Below are positions 35,501 through 47,890 of a stretch of 64,000 nt of DNA, piece after piece. The position numbers and the translations under genes were made by a program. The DNA is from Branchiostoma floridae (Eukaryota > Chordata > Leptocardii > Amphioxiformes > Branchiostomatidae): the NCBI RefSeq assembly GCF_000003815.2, contig NC_049996.1:11510856-11574855 (forward strand), in the 5' to 3' direction. Below the pieces are notes generated by a model. The model made no database searches. It was not told the DNA's origin and worked only from the letters and a program-made list of their open reading frames with translations. The number at the start of each line of letters is the position of its first letter. The first letter of the stretch is position 1.

Positions 35501-37472
35501 CCAATGCAACATCTTGCATATGATGCATCCTGCATATCCAAACTGTGCACTAGAAATCTCTTAAACACACTGTTTATAAGAGTGACAAATATGTGTAACT
35601 TGAGGGATAAATGTTCATGGAGGCTATCAGCATTTAGATCAATTTTCTAACAGACGAAATGTTACTTGTTAGCAGAAGAAAATAAGGGACCTTCTTGTTA
35701 GAAGAATTGATAGAAAGAATACTTGTTGTACTTACATTCTTTGGACATTCCGACGTCAAAGCATTTTTTCAACCTGCAGAACTGGCATCTGTTGCGTGTG
35801 ACTTTGTTTATAACACAGTTCTTATCCCGATGGCAGACGTACTGCATGTTTTTCTGAATACTCCGCCTAAAGAAACCCTGTGGAGAAAGTAAAGGAAAAA
35901 ATGGTTTGTCATGTTTCTGAAGCTTTTTTTTGTTTGTTCCTTTCTTTAACCCTCATCCGACCGTTACATTTTTACGACGAATCTGACCGTATGGGGTCAT
36001 TTTTGACCCCATTTTGTTTTGCTCATAGACCTATTTCTGCTGGCTTATTTTGTCATTTCTATGTATTTACTGTTTCACTAACCTATGAAAAATATTTTGA
36101 TAAGTTTTGGTGTCAGTAGTTATTACTCATTATCATAATTTATGCAGAAAATGAGGAAAAACCACATTTGCTCTGAAAATCTACCATACTCAACTTACTT
36201 AAACAATGTTTTGTCTTATCAATTTCTAAACAATAATTGTGATGATGTAATAATACTGATAGCATAATAATGTTATTTAACAAGAAAAAATACAATATTT
36301 GTAAAAAGTAACGAATTTATTACTTAATTATGCACCATATACCGCCATCTAAACACATACATACAATAACTCTTGTCTATTTTCCCGCAAATATCTTTCT
36401 TGTAGGTTCCTTCTGCACATTCTGTCCATATATTGTTTTTTAATTAATTAGAAACATTTTCACTTTCATTGGCATAGGTAATTAGTGCGTATTATCATAA
36501 TTTATGCAGAATGTCGAAAAACTGTGTTTTACACTAAAATACTAAATTTCTTTCAGAATATTCGGTGTTTACTCATCTAAGCAACTATAACCTGTTGCTG
36601 TAAAAGCAATAATGAGGAATGCCTGTTATTTTATTGAAATGTCTTGATATTTATGTAATTAATGATTCATAATTGGCTGGGGTCATTTTTGACCCCACCG
36701 AACAAGACACAAACTTTCAAGTATAGCTTATACAATAATGGGCAAAACTCAGCGAAAAATTGGTAGATGTTGTAAGACATGTATACAAACAAATTCATGG
36801 AAGGAATTTTTTCTCTGATGAAAAATGTTGCCATGGCAGATTAAAATATACGCCTGGGGTCAAAAATGACCCCATACGGTCGGATGAGGGTTAACTACAA
36901 CTACTACAACTGGGTTGGAAGTAGAATGAAGCTTTTATATTTCATCCAGTGGAAAGGGACACTGAATGTCTTGGGAGAAATAAAATCAGAAAAGGAGGGG
37001 GAATGGAAAATGCTTCCACTCTCTTTTCTGATCTCAGTGACATACAGTACTAACACCACCTTGCATTGCCAACTTGTCCTCCTAGGAGGCGCTGTTGCAC
37101 CACCATCACAGAATCAAAGCTGTGTGTGAAACTTTTCCATCAATAAAACGGTTACAATTTACACATGCATAAACCAACATATCAAAGTAACCCTTTTGTC
37201 TGTTCATTATCTAAGTCTTCATAACACAGGAAACTTAACTTAATTACTTGACATAAAAGATATGTTTGGAGAAGTACAATTTTAGATCAGGACATTCTTA
37301 CAAATGAAGTTTCGAAACTTGAGCACCAGACTAACCTTACACCCCTCGCACGACGCGACTCCGTAGTGATAGCCAGATGACTTGTCGCTGCAGACAAAAC
37401 AAGGTTTGTAGACTCTGGGAGGGGGTGGGGGGGACGGGGGGCTTGGCTCCATCTCCTCAGAACTGGACTGGT
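32584..37472 (-). CDS. RAR: Retinoic acid receptor, DNA-binding and ligand-binding exons
   Basis: Exons in transcript order: 37472-37336, 35877-35736, 35306-35140, 34723-34547, 34066-33862, 33455-33296, 32681-32584. The first gives the F-domain-proximal [20 protein letters not shown] and the first zinc finger (YKPCFVC to CEGCK, the RAR P-box). The second gives [10 protein letters not shown] and the second finger ([17 protein letters not shown]). A basic hinge ([10 protein letters not shown]) and the ligand-binding domain follow: [62 protein letters not shown]. The AF-2 helix is PPLIAEIWE. As an RXR partner it would bind DR5/DR2 elements and respond to retinoic acid. The protein would be about 415 residues with the proposed 5' exons. 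One anomaly: exon 33455-33296 has 160 bases where 159 keep the frame, because the exon ends in five A before the donor AG. Confidence 0.95.
35946..36894. mobile_element. TTAA-flanked non-autonomous DNA transposon (piggyBac-like MITE)
   Basis: TTAA at both ends (35946-35949 and 36891-36894). Terminal inverted repeats CCCTCATCCGACCGT (35950-35964) and its complement (36876-36890) are perfect over 15 bp. Next to each end lies the hairpin GGGGTCATTTTTGACCCC, at 35993-36010 and 36856-36873; a third copy sits at 36679-36696. The interior is AT-rich and non-coding. The TTAA target and CCC start fit piggyBac elements. It lies in the RAR intron that splits the two zinc fingers. Confidence 0.8.
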
Positions 37473-38932
37473 CTGAAAACAACAGGACAAAATATTGTCT
37501 TATAAACATCATTCATATCTTTGAAAGTTTGATACACATACAAAGTACGCACAGTTTAGAGTACAGCACTTGTATATGAAACATGGATATCTTCAAATCA
37601 TAGATAAATATAACTATGAAATTCTTTGTATTGCATAGTTGATCAACGTTAGATTGCCCTAACAGAGCGCTCGATTATGTCAGAGTCCATAGACTAGTTT
37701 TGCTGGACATTTATGTAATGTTCTAAAACCTCTTGCAAGAATAAGTCAATTCACTTAACCGTTGCCTGTCCTCCTAAGTATAACCAGGATCCCCCCCCCC
37801 CTTACAGGTCCTGTATCATCACAGTTGCATCAGTTTAATTTGCTTTATTTGGATTATAAGCTAGGTTAGATGTTGAACTCAGGTGATATGTATTATACTG
37901 TAGTACCTGATCTATAGCCCACACAGGCGTGGTCTTAAAAAAAGCCACCCAACTTGTGGGTGGCAGGGAAGGCCTGGACTTTTATGAGCTACATTTTATA
38001 TCCTGCAAACGGCACATAAAAACTGAGGAATGCACCATGTTTCCTCTCTAAACAACAAGATGGCCAGCCTGGCTCCTGCCAACTTTTTATTACCAAGGAG
38101 GTCACGAAACCAAAGAGGTCATCAACCTTAGACTCTTCCCCTTTCTTCAAGATGCAGCTACTGTATATTCATATACTTTTGTATTGTAATGGGAGGTTTT
38201 TGCTGTGTTTCAAATTCACGGAACAGTAATCTATAGTACAGTAGTAATACGAGGGAGACATGTGCAGAGGTCAATGCAAAATCCGAAAATAAAATCGTCG
38301 CAAATGTTTCAAGATCTAATGTTACAGTATTAGTAGACAAGACATACCTCCAACATCATATTATAAGAACTACACTGCACTGCTAGTCTACAGAAATACC
38401 TGACCTGTTACTGAACTTATTAATCACTTTGACATCTAGAAAAACTCATCAGCTCAATGTTCCATTTAGAAAATTGAGAAATGCTTTCTTCAAAGATACA
38501 GATATGGAACACAATCTGTTACATAGTCTAATGACGATGATCTTACAACAAAAACAGGCACAAAAAGCAACAAGTAACTAACTGGCCCCCCTCCCCCCAT
38601 AAACCTGGACTGAAAATAAACTAAGTGCAATATGGTCTGCTTTAGTACCCTAACAGTTGCGCCAGCAAAGCCGGCATGTTTTCTGTCTAAATAGCCTGAC
38701 TCTCTTCATGGCTTCTAAACACCACCAAGAGGATCGTAAGGAAGATTCTCTCCAAACAGCAAGGCTGCTCCGAAACAGCCTATAGGGCCAGGTACTGATC
38801 TACGGGAGAGCTTTTAGTTTTATAGGTTTGGACAGGTTTTTATGGGCTGGAATCTATTTTCAGCCAGGTTGTTGATGTCATCTCTGGCAGATGACAAACT
38901 GTGTGAAGAAAGCAGGATATGTTCGTCAGAGA

Positions 38933-39311
38933 TAGTTAAGATGTTATGTACATGCATCAGAAATGTTTTAGGGAATGCACGGAAAATTTGTCAGCGATTG
39001 CCATCTACCGTCATGCCATTTCACCAGGTCTTTGATAAAACAGACGAGAGTGGGTCAGAATTTGGTGTGCAGATCTGATTTCTTACCTTGAAGAACATAT
39101 TACTTATTGTAGTTAGATGTCTTATCACAGTTAAGATACATGGACATGCATCCGAAATGTTTTCAGGATTATACAGAAAATTTGTCAGCGTAACACCACT
39201 TCATAAGGTCAGATTTAAGTCTTCGATAAAATGGACGAGAGAGGTTCAAAGTTTGGTATGTAGCTCTGATTTGAAGAACATCTTACTTATTGTAGTTAGA
39301 TGTCTTATCAC
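38933..39311. repeat. Two-copy tandem repeat, period about 195 bp
   Basis: Both units start AGTTAAGAT, run through CATGCATC-GAAATGTTTT, AAATTTGTCAGCG and GATAAAA-GACGAGAG, and end TTACTTATTGTAGTTAGATG. They lie in the large RAR intron. Confidence 0.75.
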
Positions 39312-39852
39312 GTCTAATTGCTTACTTTTGGGTTAGCCTTGTAGATAAGACCCAAGGGGGTTACCTGGCATATTTGCTGACCCCACATTTCTGAGCCTAC
39401 CAGTGTTTGACATCAATCTAGGATCCTCCTTGTAGCCATTTTAGTATCTAAATGTTCCCTTAGATCTTTGACCAGTGAATGAATGCCTATTTTCAACAAT
39501 CCCCTACTGAACGAATTTACAGTCACAACAGAAGCCGGCAGTTCGTGATGCTTTTTTCTCAACACCCATAACCAAGCTATGCAGTAAAACGTAACGTGCA
39601 CATAAAAGTTGCGAACAATAGACATCACCAAAGTCTGTATCCCATAAAGTTCTGCGTGACTTTTAGGCGAGCCCTAGATATGAAAGAAATCCCTTGTTCA
39701 TCTTGGTCCTTGCGTGACACTTGTGCGAGTTAATTGGCATAGAAACTGCAGCATAAAGTGTTGCCAGAGGGCCAGGCCATTTGAGTCGCCTTCTGTGTCT
39801 GGACTTTAATAGCTTGGAGATAAATACCTTGTGGGCCATGGGGCATGGACAC

Positions 39853-40360
39853 AATGTGGTTTGTTTTAACCAAAACACATAAATCTGCCATTTCACACTG
39901 CATTCTGATGATACCACCTTTTAAAACTGTCCAGAACAATGTCATCATTTCAAACGAAACTGTACCTTTTGGCTTTTGTACAACTTTGAAATCGTAAGTA
40001 TTGGTGCTCTTCTTTTTCTTCAAAATGGTTTGTTTGAACCAAAACATGTAAATCTGCCATTCAACACTGCGTTTAAATAAACCAATACTAAAACTTGTCC
40101 TAAACAACTCACACAAGTGTTACTGCTTCAAACAAAATGTTTTTAGCTTTTGTAACACTTCAAAAATTAATATCATAAGTGCTTTTCCTCAATGTGGTTT
40201 GTTTTAATCAGAGCACATAAATCTGACATTTCAACAGCAAAACATAAAAATTAACACCTAAAACTAGTCCAAAATACCATCACTGTTTCAAACTGTGTTT
40301 TTTTTGGCTTTCGTGGCTAGTTTTGTAACACTTAAAAGCCATAAGTCCTTTTTGTTTGCT
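39853..40360. repeat. Three-copy tandem repeat, period 169 bp
   Basis: Units begin near 39853, 40022 and 40191 with AATGTGGTTTGTTTTAACC-like sequence. They share AAATCTGCCATTTCA, GTCCAGAACA-like and TTTTGGCTTTTGTA blocks. The spacing is very regular although the units are diverged. Confidence 0.75.
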
Positions 40361-43300
40361 ACCTTTTTGCCTTTATTTGTGCTAAGAAAATACCAGAGAT
40401 AACACAAAACAATTAAAGACCCTGGGAGATAAGAGATGTAACTCAAGTCAGATTTTAGCTCAACCTGGTGACCTCCAGGTGACCCCTACACTTAAAACAA
40501 TTTCAGTTGAGCTAAATTTGGTCAAGTTAGAAAAATTCTCTCAACACACTAACTCACTCATATACCAAAATGTACAAAGATAAAAAGTTATTGTTACTTT
40601 CAACAAACTTCTTGGTTAGAGGTAACCCACTATACTTTGCCCTGCTGACCTTTTGGTGACCCCCTCTTCGCTCACACCAATAAAAATAATGACATCATGG
40701 CAAAATGACACAATGTGACACATTTATGCCTAATCTCAAGTATTTCCGTTGCAAACCACAACTGTTTGCAGTGGTATATAACACTGTAATAAGTAACGTG
40801 ACAAGCCATTTTTTTGCTTAGTAGACAACCTTAGTGGACAATCCATGCACCTCCCTTATACAAGTTATATAGTGGGTCTGTATGTCCTGTTACATAAAGT
40901 GGTATTACATAGAATACTGGTTACTTTGAATGATCAACATACTCTTGCTAGCTGGATCACTCAAATTCAATACAGAGTGCAGTCGGTGCAATTTTTGTAT
41001 AGCGTACTTGGCACCTGAAGTTTGCGTATTATGTACGTAATATACGTACGTAGCCTCTACCTTTTGAATTTAGCACAGGCGTGCCTTACAAACATTTGTA
41101 TCTCCCCATAATCTCCTAACTAGTCACCTGCATAAGGTGTATACAGACTTATATCAAATTCAAGGAAGGTGTATTGAGATGTAAGCAGGAGGTATATAGC
41201 ATCTCAGCCTTGAAGTTTGAACATGATTTAAGATGGTTTCCAAACCAATTGAAGTTGTAGATTTTGGCTGCCTTGCCCAGTCTTTCCTCTTCAATTTATC
41301 ACATCAGAAAACAAAGCTGATACAGGTCTGGTTGGCTGTCCCTCCATAAGTTATGTTACAGTTTTTTTGAGGGGGGATGAGTACAGGACAACACCTGACC
41401 CTTCCCTGAACCCATCCATTCCTTACAGGTCGTAACTTAGACAATGCTTAAGAAGTCTGACCTGAATTTCTTTAGCAACAACTATGTGTATTTTATATTG
41501 AATATTACATAAGTAGTGTTTATGTTTTAAAAATCACAAGAAAATGTTTTAAAATGAGTCAAATCTTTAGGATTTTTTCACTTAAATGTTGTAATGACAG
41601 AGAGAACACGTTGAACAAAGATAACACTGTCTCTCAGCTGACAGGGTGAGTTTAGAATTTATGCCTTTACAATAAACAGGCCTGCACGAGACCATAAAAT
41701 ATAGAACTGCCCATACCACACCGGTCTGGAATCTTCCAGCTGACCCTTTGGTGACCACTTGTATCAGAACTTACCTCCCGATAACCCCTACTGTAGATAT
41801 TCCTTTCTTTTGAAAACATTTTTAAAACTCCCTTGTTGGAGGTACAAACCCTTATCCATCTCTGTTGCCGCTTCAAAAGAGCACAGCCTGAAATGATCAG
41901 TCAACTACACAGTAGGACTGGACAGAAATTGAGCACTTTGGCTTCGCTGACCTTACAAACACCCTCGCCACAGAATTCAGCTAAAAACAAAACTGAAACT
42001 AGATTCTGATGTTTAAACATGTTCTATCCAGTACAGTGTAGACGTTATGACAGTAACTGAGTTATATCTTCTTGTAACAATGACACAAGCACTTATACTA
42101 TAGGGGTGTGTGACCTTTGGATGACCCCTGGACACTATACTGTACCTCTTCACTAAGCAAGATATGTCATGTTCCAAAATTTACCATCTACAAATATAAA
42201 CACCTTTCCTGTAATTGTAATTGTTGCATCAGAAGTACTTCCAAACATTTAGGCAAGATGAAGTATAGCACAAAATGGCTACAACTCCGGTAACGCACAA
42301 AACCTGTCAGCTCGTCACAACACGTAAACAATTTATTCTTCTGTACAGCCTTCAAATCAAAGTTACTGACAGCCACTTAAACAGCTGCATGCCTCCCACT
42401 ACGGAAGTCTGAATTCTTCCGATTTCTTCCATCCACCTGTAGGACTCTCGGTTATAACCTTCCAGCGAACCCTACTAGGTGTGGGAACCAATCTCGGTGA
42501 CCTTCTGTGAACCAGTGAACTTTTGACCTGGGCACTTACTGGCAGGACTTCAGCCCCTCTCCAGGAGGCGCCGACCACACCACCCCCTCCCATCGTAAAA
42601 TAATCTGTCAGAATTGCACCTTATTGTCTCCACAGCTATAATCAGGCATGATAAAAGAGCTCAAACACCGGCGTAATGAGAGGATCATAGCTTTATGGTG
42701 GTGCCCGTTCCCTTGTGTGCTCTTCTGATGACATAACTGCACAGACAAATCTTTCATAACAAGGTCGGATTGAGCTGACTTCACTTCCAATTAAAGCAGC
42801 AGATCACGATCATATCTCATCATATTTGTGATTGTTTCCTCTTCACAGGGCTAGATTCACAACTTACATCATTTCACCCAGGTGTAAAAATGAACACCTG
42901 TTTTCAGTTGGGGAGGTCAAAGGCATTGTAAGGAGACATGCCCTACACACAGTGGATAACAACCCACTGGCCCTTCAACCTCAACTTGATGCATATGGGA
43001 CTATGTTTACCATTACCTTTATTGGAGTCTTTCTTTGAAGGAAAACAGTCAAGCATCTAAGACACTAAAGAAATGTTGGGTCTTGTATGCTTGTAATCAA
43101 ATTTTACCGGCAACTCTCTGTTAACTAATTACATATAATCAAGACTAAATAGCAGCCGGAGGTGTAGCTTACTTACAAAGCTCAAGATAAACCCGAAGAA
43201 ATTACCGAACAAGCAGGGATATTAGCGTACTGTAGGGGTAATAACATGTCTCTCCTAGGTGATTCTTGGCTCCGTTTCAAGAGTCCTTCTCATCTTTAGC

Positions 43301-46300
43301 CTTGGAGGTTTTAAAGCTACATGATTTGGTTTAAATGGACGTTACGCAGCTATGGAAACGTGACCCAAATTTTGCAGAAGCCCTCTTTACGTAAAGAGAA
43401 GGATGTTATACAAGCGAGCACCACTGGACGCAAGTCAGGGAACAATAGCCTCCCGTTCTGGGACAGGCCATTCCAAGACTGAGGCCACAAAGGCAGTTTT
43501 GTCCCAGAAATGGCCGGGGCTTTCTCAGCTTGTGTAAAGGCAATTGGTGCATATTCAGCACGGTAACAGCAGCCATAAAACCTTACCAGCGCCAGTTTAC
43601 GGGAAAGTTTGGTATTAAAAACGTAATGGATACCACTGCGCTGCCTCCCAAGCTGAAAGAACATAGAGGTTTTTCTTAGATATCAAAAACAGAGGTTAAC
43701 TCATGAGTCATGGAACAATGTAACTTTTTTGTCACCTGGCATTCAAACCTAGTTGTACCTTTGTGAATAGTTTCATTAGTTTGGCACGTCACTAAATAAA
43801 GAAACTCTTTTTACACAACCATTGCTTTATTCTAGTTGTACCTTGTTCCGATCTTAATTTACTGCACTCAAGTTTTTAACAAGTGTTTCCTGTCCAAAGA
43901 CATGGAAAGAGCAAGATTAACAACCTGTGGGAGCAAAGTACATATAAAGTACACGCATTATAAGTACTGTGTTAGTGTGTATGAAGAACATTGGACAGTT
44001 AAAAGTGGGGAACATACAATTTAATAGTGACTGAGAGAGGGTACAATGTATCTTCATAATGTACGCTCACTGACCATGCTGTAATACCCCCACTGATACA
44101 TTTTTGCCCCGAAACTTTTTGTTCTTCTTGATTTACAGTAAATAATGAAACTTTTGACACCGTTTAATGTTCGAAGTTTTTGTGACTACCTGTTTACAGC
44201 AAACTCAAAACTACAGCAAAAATACTTCTTATATCATCTGGCCGCCTCAACCCTTGTTTCTCCAGACTTGCGAAATAAAAGTATTTGCCCTTTTCTCTTT
44301 TTTCCTTTCTCATCAAAATTCCGCCACGATTGATCTCAAAGAAGAAAAAAATTGGAAGCCCAAGGAGGTCCTCCATCCATCATCCTCTGTCTTCCATGGT
44401 CCAGTGTCCTTGTCTGAGGAATGCCAAACCCTTTGATACATGCTATAGAGTGTAGGACAGATGTTGGCTGTGTCTACAGTACTGTCAGCAATGGAAGATG
44501 GATCAGGCTTGCAGCAGTGCAGAACTGTGCGATGATAATCCCTGATACATACAAACATCTGCAGCTCCATAGAAATGTTACTTGAACCGTTCCCGATGCC
44601 TTTTTCACTGGGGAATGTTGGTTAATCCCTGGCCTTTTATAAGGTAAAACTGGCGACCCCAGACTGAGGACGGGGTCTGATACTTTTCCGTTAGTCAGCA
44701 GTGCAATGCAGCTTCGCTACGGCTCACGCTTTTAGCCAAGCACACCCGGTCACCCCTTCTCTTTGCAATAAGTGTATTGGGTTCTTTTACGGGCAAAGAT
44801 TTGACACCGTAACCTCCTTCGTACACAGGGCTGCTGGCTTTACGTCTCCATCTCCAACTCTTTTCGGCCGTGTCCAGAACCGGGCGCAAACCCAGGCCAC
44901 TAGTTTCACAGAATTCGAACAACATCTATGGTGAAATAGCCAGAGTGCACAGACCACTTACAATACACCATGCCAACATACATGTATTACTCAAAATGCT
45001 TAGTTAGAATGCTTAGATATACAAACCAAAGAGACTTTCAATGCTGAGATGATAGGGGCATTCACTGTGAGGAACACGTGAATCTGACCCAGATTACTGC
45101 TATTCTGAGTTTGATCTTTGGGTTTTAGCGCCAAAGCTTGCCACTGACGATAAAAATACACTATACAGCATCCTTTCTTAAATAATGATCTGTATCATTT
45201 TCTTAAACCTAAAACTTAAGTTACTGCACGTCTTATCCAGAATGGAAGTCTTGCCAAGGAACAAAATAAGGCGCGAGTGCAGCCTGCCTCAAACCTTAGA
45301 CCCTAACCCCGTAATCTCCAGATTAGCTAGCTTTACCAAATCACTAACAGGTAACACACAGATGTGCTTACAGTAGCCACACTGCCCATATTATAAGACC
45401 TAAACCACTGCCAGAAAGTGCTGGAAGGGAGCCATGGAAGCACTAAGGCCACTTTGGTTCATTGACTTCTTAACCATTCAATACAGGGGAATGGGGAATA
45501 AGGAGAAAGTTATACCTATTAATAAAAGTAAGAAAGTATTGTTTGCCTTGGGTACTACATTGTACATTACCTGATCAAGACCATTGCATGTGACAAAAGA
45601 TACAAAACCCAGAAATTCTACTGCAGTACCAAGCTTAGCCACCTTGAGGCCCAAACTCTGCCTTCATCAAGTTCATTTCCACAAAAAAACATACCAAATA
45701 TAATAACAATCCATTTGGAGGTGTCCAAAAACTATACCTCCATTTTTCACGGAGGTAATAATAATCTACAAAAAAAGTTGAACTCTGCAGTGGCTGCTAT
45801 TGCTGCCAGTAACCAGTAAGGATCAAAATGTGTGCCTTGCTGGCTTTGGTATATGTGTCACATTTTTCACAGACTGTCTGCATTGACATATATGTGCATG
45901 TGTCTTACGTGACTCCCGCCATGTATACCAGTACTGACCCCCATGTATCTCAATGACTCTTCTATATGAACCAAACAGAACACAATTGGATATACATAAT
46001 ACAATGACAAAATTAGGCATATGCTGTAGAGTCTATCAACAAACTTGGGACATTCACAGATTCTTGGAACAGAAGGCCTTGAAGCACATCGGAAGTAAAG
46101 CAAGCTTTGCGTCTTTCAACAGGTAGTTTAATGAGGTATATTCCCTTGGGCTCTTCTGTCTACAAGGCCTAATATGCACCTGGCCAATATAAGCATTCTT
46201 AAAACACCTTCAAAACCTTCAGATACACACAGAAGCACTGTTTTTACCCAATTTTTTGGTAAGGAAACCAGAGTTTTAAAAGATTCTAATCTAAATCAAG

Positions 46301-46419
46301 GCCTGTTTTGATAGTTTGGTGAGAAATCCTCAGTAACTTTTACATGGGCTCTTGATTTGAGAGAATTGCGAGGCCCTAAAGCTACCCTTCTGGGCCCTGC
46401 TAATAAATATGGAGCTGTA
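40361..46419. other. RAR intron, part without elements
   Basis: No supported exon on either strand. An ACCTCC/GGAGGT hairpin lies at 45734-45760. At about 44698-44900 a GC-richer segment shares GTGCAATG-GCTTCGCTAC with 22564-22600, so it is a dispersed repeat. Confidence 0.45.
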
Positions 46420-47890
46420 AGGGACCGTACGGCGTTTAGTGAGGGGGGAGGGCCGGTCGCCAGAGGGTCGGGTCAAAAAATTTTTGCATGGCCCTCCCCC
46501 CAGGTAAATTTTTTTTTGCTAGGCCCTCCCCCCAAGACAAAATATTTTTGCTTGGCCCTCCCCCCTCCTATCAACTTTGAAGAAAAATATTCAAGACGCC
46601 AATAAAACACTGCGCTCCCGCATTCGGAAATGTCCTTTGCGTCATAGTTTTTCATGATTTTCATCGAGAAGCAGATCTCTCACCCCTAGTAAAAAAAGGA
46701 AAACAGAATGGCTCAAAATACCTGCTTAATAGAGGGATAAATATCTGCTTCATAGAGGCATAAATATTTGCTTTATAGAAGCTATTTCATTGTTTTGATA
46801 TTAAAAGAACACCTAAAAAGCATTTGTACCTGGATTTCTAGTAGATTTGCGCCACGAAGCGGCGTGCGCCCCGCTCCCTAAATTTACGTATTGCAAGCTC
46901 GCGGGCCTGAGCGGCTTGACGGAAACTATTTCCAATTTACATATATTTTGGACTTTTTCTTGGTTCTGTGGTGGTAATAACTTACGGTAAATCGGGGGGA
47001 AAAATGAAAACCAAAACGACAGCACGATTCGACTTCCAAAACTGTAGTGGGGAGGGGGGCGCCGACGCGTGACGCTGATTTTCCCACGGCGGGGTAAGAC
47101 CGGTCGCCGGCGGGCGTGAGACCGCAGACTTGCAGGAGATCTTTTAGAAATGCCACGCTTTTTTTGCCACGATTTCCTGCATTGCTTTTTTATGGGAAAA
47201 TTTGCTGGTTAGACGAACACCATGTTCGGCGCCAAAGGCACGAAGAATCGCAAGGTAGGTCCGGGAGAAATTTGAAATCTTGACCCTCTTAAAAGCTATT
47301 TCCTTCAGTTTGAGGAGATATTTTGCTGACAAACAAAGCTAACTTTAATAGCATTTCAATTTAGAAATACAAAATTAAATCCCCCCCAAACACATTATCA
47401 CGATGTCGGTCATCAAAGGTGCGAGGCCGGTCACGTCAAAAGGGATCCAGGGAAATTTGCAAATATTTACCCTCGAGCTCTGAAACGCCATTTCTTACAT
47501 TTTGAGGGCAATAAGACAGGGGTAAATTTTGCTGGCAGACTAATACAGAGTTTAATAACATTTCTGTACGTGAAGAAGGTTTTCGAGGGCGTCATGCATA
47601 AGCCCCGCCCCCTCCCTTTCGCATTTTCACTGTGTCCCGAGCGCCAACCTCGGGCGATCCCTTGCATAGGTCCAGAAAAATTTTGAAATCTTGACCCTCT
47701 GAAACGCCGTTTCTTGGATTTTAAGGGACATATTTTGCTGGCAGACCAAGCTATTTTTTTTTTTTGCTTGGCCCTCCCCCCAAGTAAAAAAAATTTTGCT
47801 AGGCCCTCCCCCTGGCAAAATATTTTTTTGCTTGGCCCTCCCCCCCCTGGCGACCGGCCCTCCCCCCTCGCTAAATGCCGTACGGTCCCT
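46420..47890. mobile_element. 1.47-kb terminal-inverted-repeat element with internal tandem units
   Basis: The left end AGGGACCGTACGGCGTTTAG and the right end (complement AGGGACCGTACGGCATTTAG) pair over about 45 bp, continuing through GAGGGGGGAGGGCCGGTCGCC. Near both ends lie repeated TTTTTGCTTGGCCCTCCCCCC blocks facing opposite ways. Three diverged copies of a GAAATCTTGACCCTCTGAAA unit sit at about 47255-47340, 47440-47550 and 47665-47755. No long open frame. No clear target duplication was seen, so the superfamily is open. Confidence 0.75.

Noticed and set aside
46357-46605. Open frame at the left end of the 46.4-kb element as a transposase
   Set aside because: Low-complexity Pro/Leu/Phe translation of the G-rich terminal repeats, too short and without catalytic motifs.
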